This document shows, one piece after another, positions 63,755 to 64,000 of a stretch of DNA of 64,000 nucleotides. Source of the DNA: Agromyces protaetiae (GTDB lineage: Bacteria > Actinomycetota > Actinomycetes > Actinomycetales > Microbacteriaceae). The stretch spans positions 1,984,001 through 2,048,000 of the forward strand of contig NZ_CP035491.1 of the NCBI RefSeq assembly GCF_004135405.1, given 5' to 3'. Below the pieces are notes generated by a model. The model saw nothing but the letters and a program-made list of their open reading frames with translations, ran no database searches and was not told the DNA's origin. How positions within the stretch are numbered: the stretch's first letter is position 1; the number at the start of each line of letters is the position of its first letter. The translations under genes and the position numbers were made by a program.

Positions 63755-63765
63755 GTCAATCTGAC
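63755..63765. promoter_or_regulatory. NrtR operator 2
   Basis: GTCA, three bases, TGAC matches the core of operator 1 and overlaps TTGACT, a -35 candidate of the nrtR promoter on the minus strand. Confidence 0.6.
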
Positions 63766-63864
63766 ACGAACGCGAAATCGGAGTCTCCACAGCGCCCGCC
63801 GCCGCGAGCCCGCGCCGGATAGGATGAACCCTCTCGACCCCGAGCGAAGACGGCGAGCGCCCCG

Positions 63865-64000
63865 ATGACGACCACCCCGACCCCGCCCCAGATCGCCGCG
63901 CGCGCCCGGCGATGGAGCCGCCCGCGCGTGGCCGAACGGCTCGGCAGGTTCGGCAGGCTCGGTCGCGAAGGGTGGCGCGGCTGGGTCGGCCCCGCCGCCG
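63865..64000 (+). CDS. Start of an unknown protein, cut by window end
   Basis: An open frame from ATG 63865 reads MTTTPTPPQIAARARRWSR and stays open to the window end, Arg-rich throughout the 45 visible residues. TAGGAT at 63820-63825 could be its -10. Such a basic tail often precedes a membrane helix, but nothing further can be seen. Confidence 0.5.
   Translation, partial: MTTTPTPPQIAARARRWSRPRVAERLGRFGRLGREGWRGWVGPAA

Overview
The window is high-GC DNA with dense, mostly ATGA/GTGA-overlapping genes, frequent GTG starts and strong GCC/GCG/CTC/GTC codon preference. Gene content points to an actinobacterium of the Microbacteriaceae type (Agromyces/Microbacterium-like): an NrtR-controlled nadABC operon, a fused trpEG with a WW leader peptide, SipW-type secretion and ABC sugar transport paired with a ROK regulator. 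The assignment is by family resemblance, not by a marker gene. No rRNA, tRNA, CRISPR array or insertion sequence was found, and no gene-free stretch exceeds about 300 bases.

Layout. 1-10.5 kb: a peptide ABC transporter (permeases and a double ATPase) is followed by an S9 peptidase, an S66 LD-carboxypeptidase, an M20 hydrolase, a GNAT transferase, a SIS protein and an N-succinylamino-acid racemase-type enolase. Together they look like uptake and breakdown of murein-like or D-residue-containing peptides. 10.5-16.7 kb: rmuC, an exonuclease, a methyltransferase, a TetR/glycosyltransferase pair and ychF. 16.7-27.7 kb: an accessory region. A RhuM-Fic gene is bounded by a repeat of the ychF 3' end. 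Then, behind a divergent HTH gene, comes a tightly coupled six-gene operon of defence type: methylase-like protein, GmrSD-like DUF262/DUF1524/RAMA protein, Eco57I-like adenine methylase, GIY-YIG-SF2 helicase, membrane-linked GTPase and a small partner. This is the best candidate for an undescribed system.

27.7-38.7 kb: an ABC-F protein, a SipW signal peptidase with three alternate-signal exported proteins, an ECF sigma factor with a membrane partner, a CDF transporter, an acyltransferase, a MarR/EamA divergent pair with clear operators, and a Fpg/Nei glycosylase. 38.8-47 kb: a mannoside use locus (GH2 beta-mannosidase, two permeases, binding lipoprotein, an HTH-less LacI-like protein and a divergent ROK regulator). 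47-54 kb: trpEG with its attenuator, an AhpD-like protein, a second Fpg/Nei glycosylase, an HemK-like methylase, a phosphoribosyltransferase and an N-formylglutamate amidohydrolase-like enzyme. 54-64 kb: a membrane VWA/solute-binding fusion, an MFS exporter, the nrtR-nadA-nadB-nadC-cysteine desulfurase operon ending in a 47-residue coupled ORF, and the start of one more gene.

Four otherwise normal genes, and possibly a fifth, are broken by the loss of one base in a run of G or C. This looks more like homopolymer error in the assembly than real gene decay.
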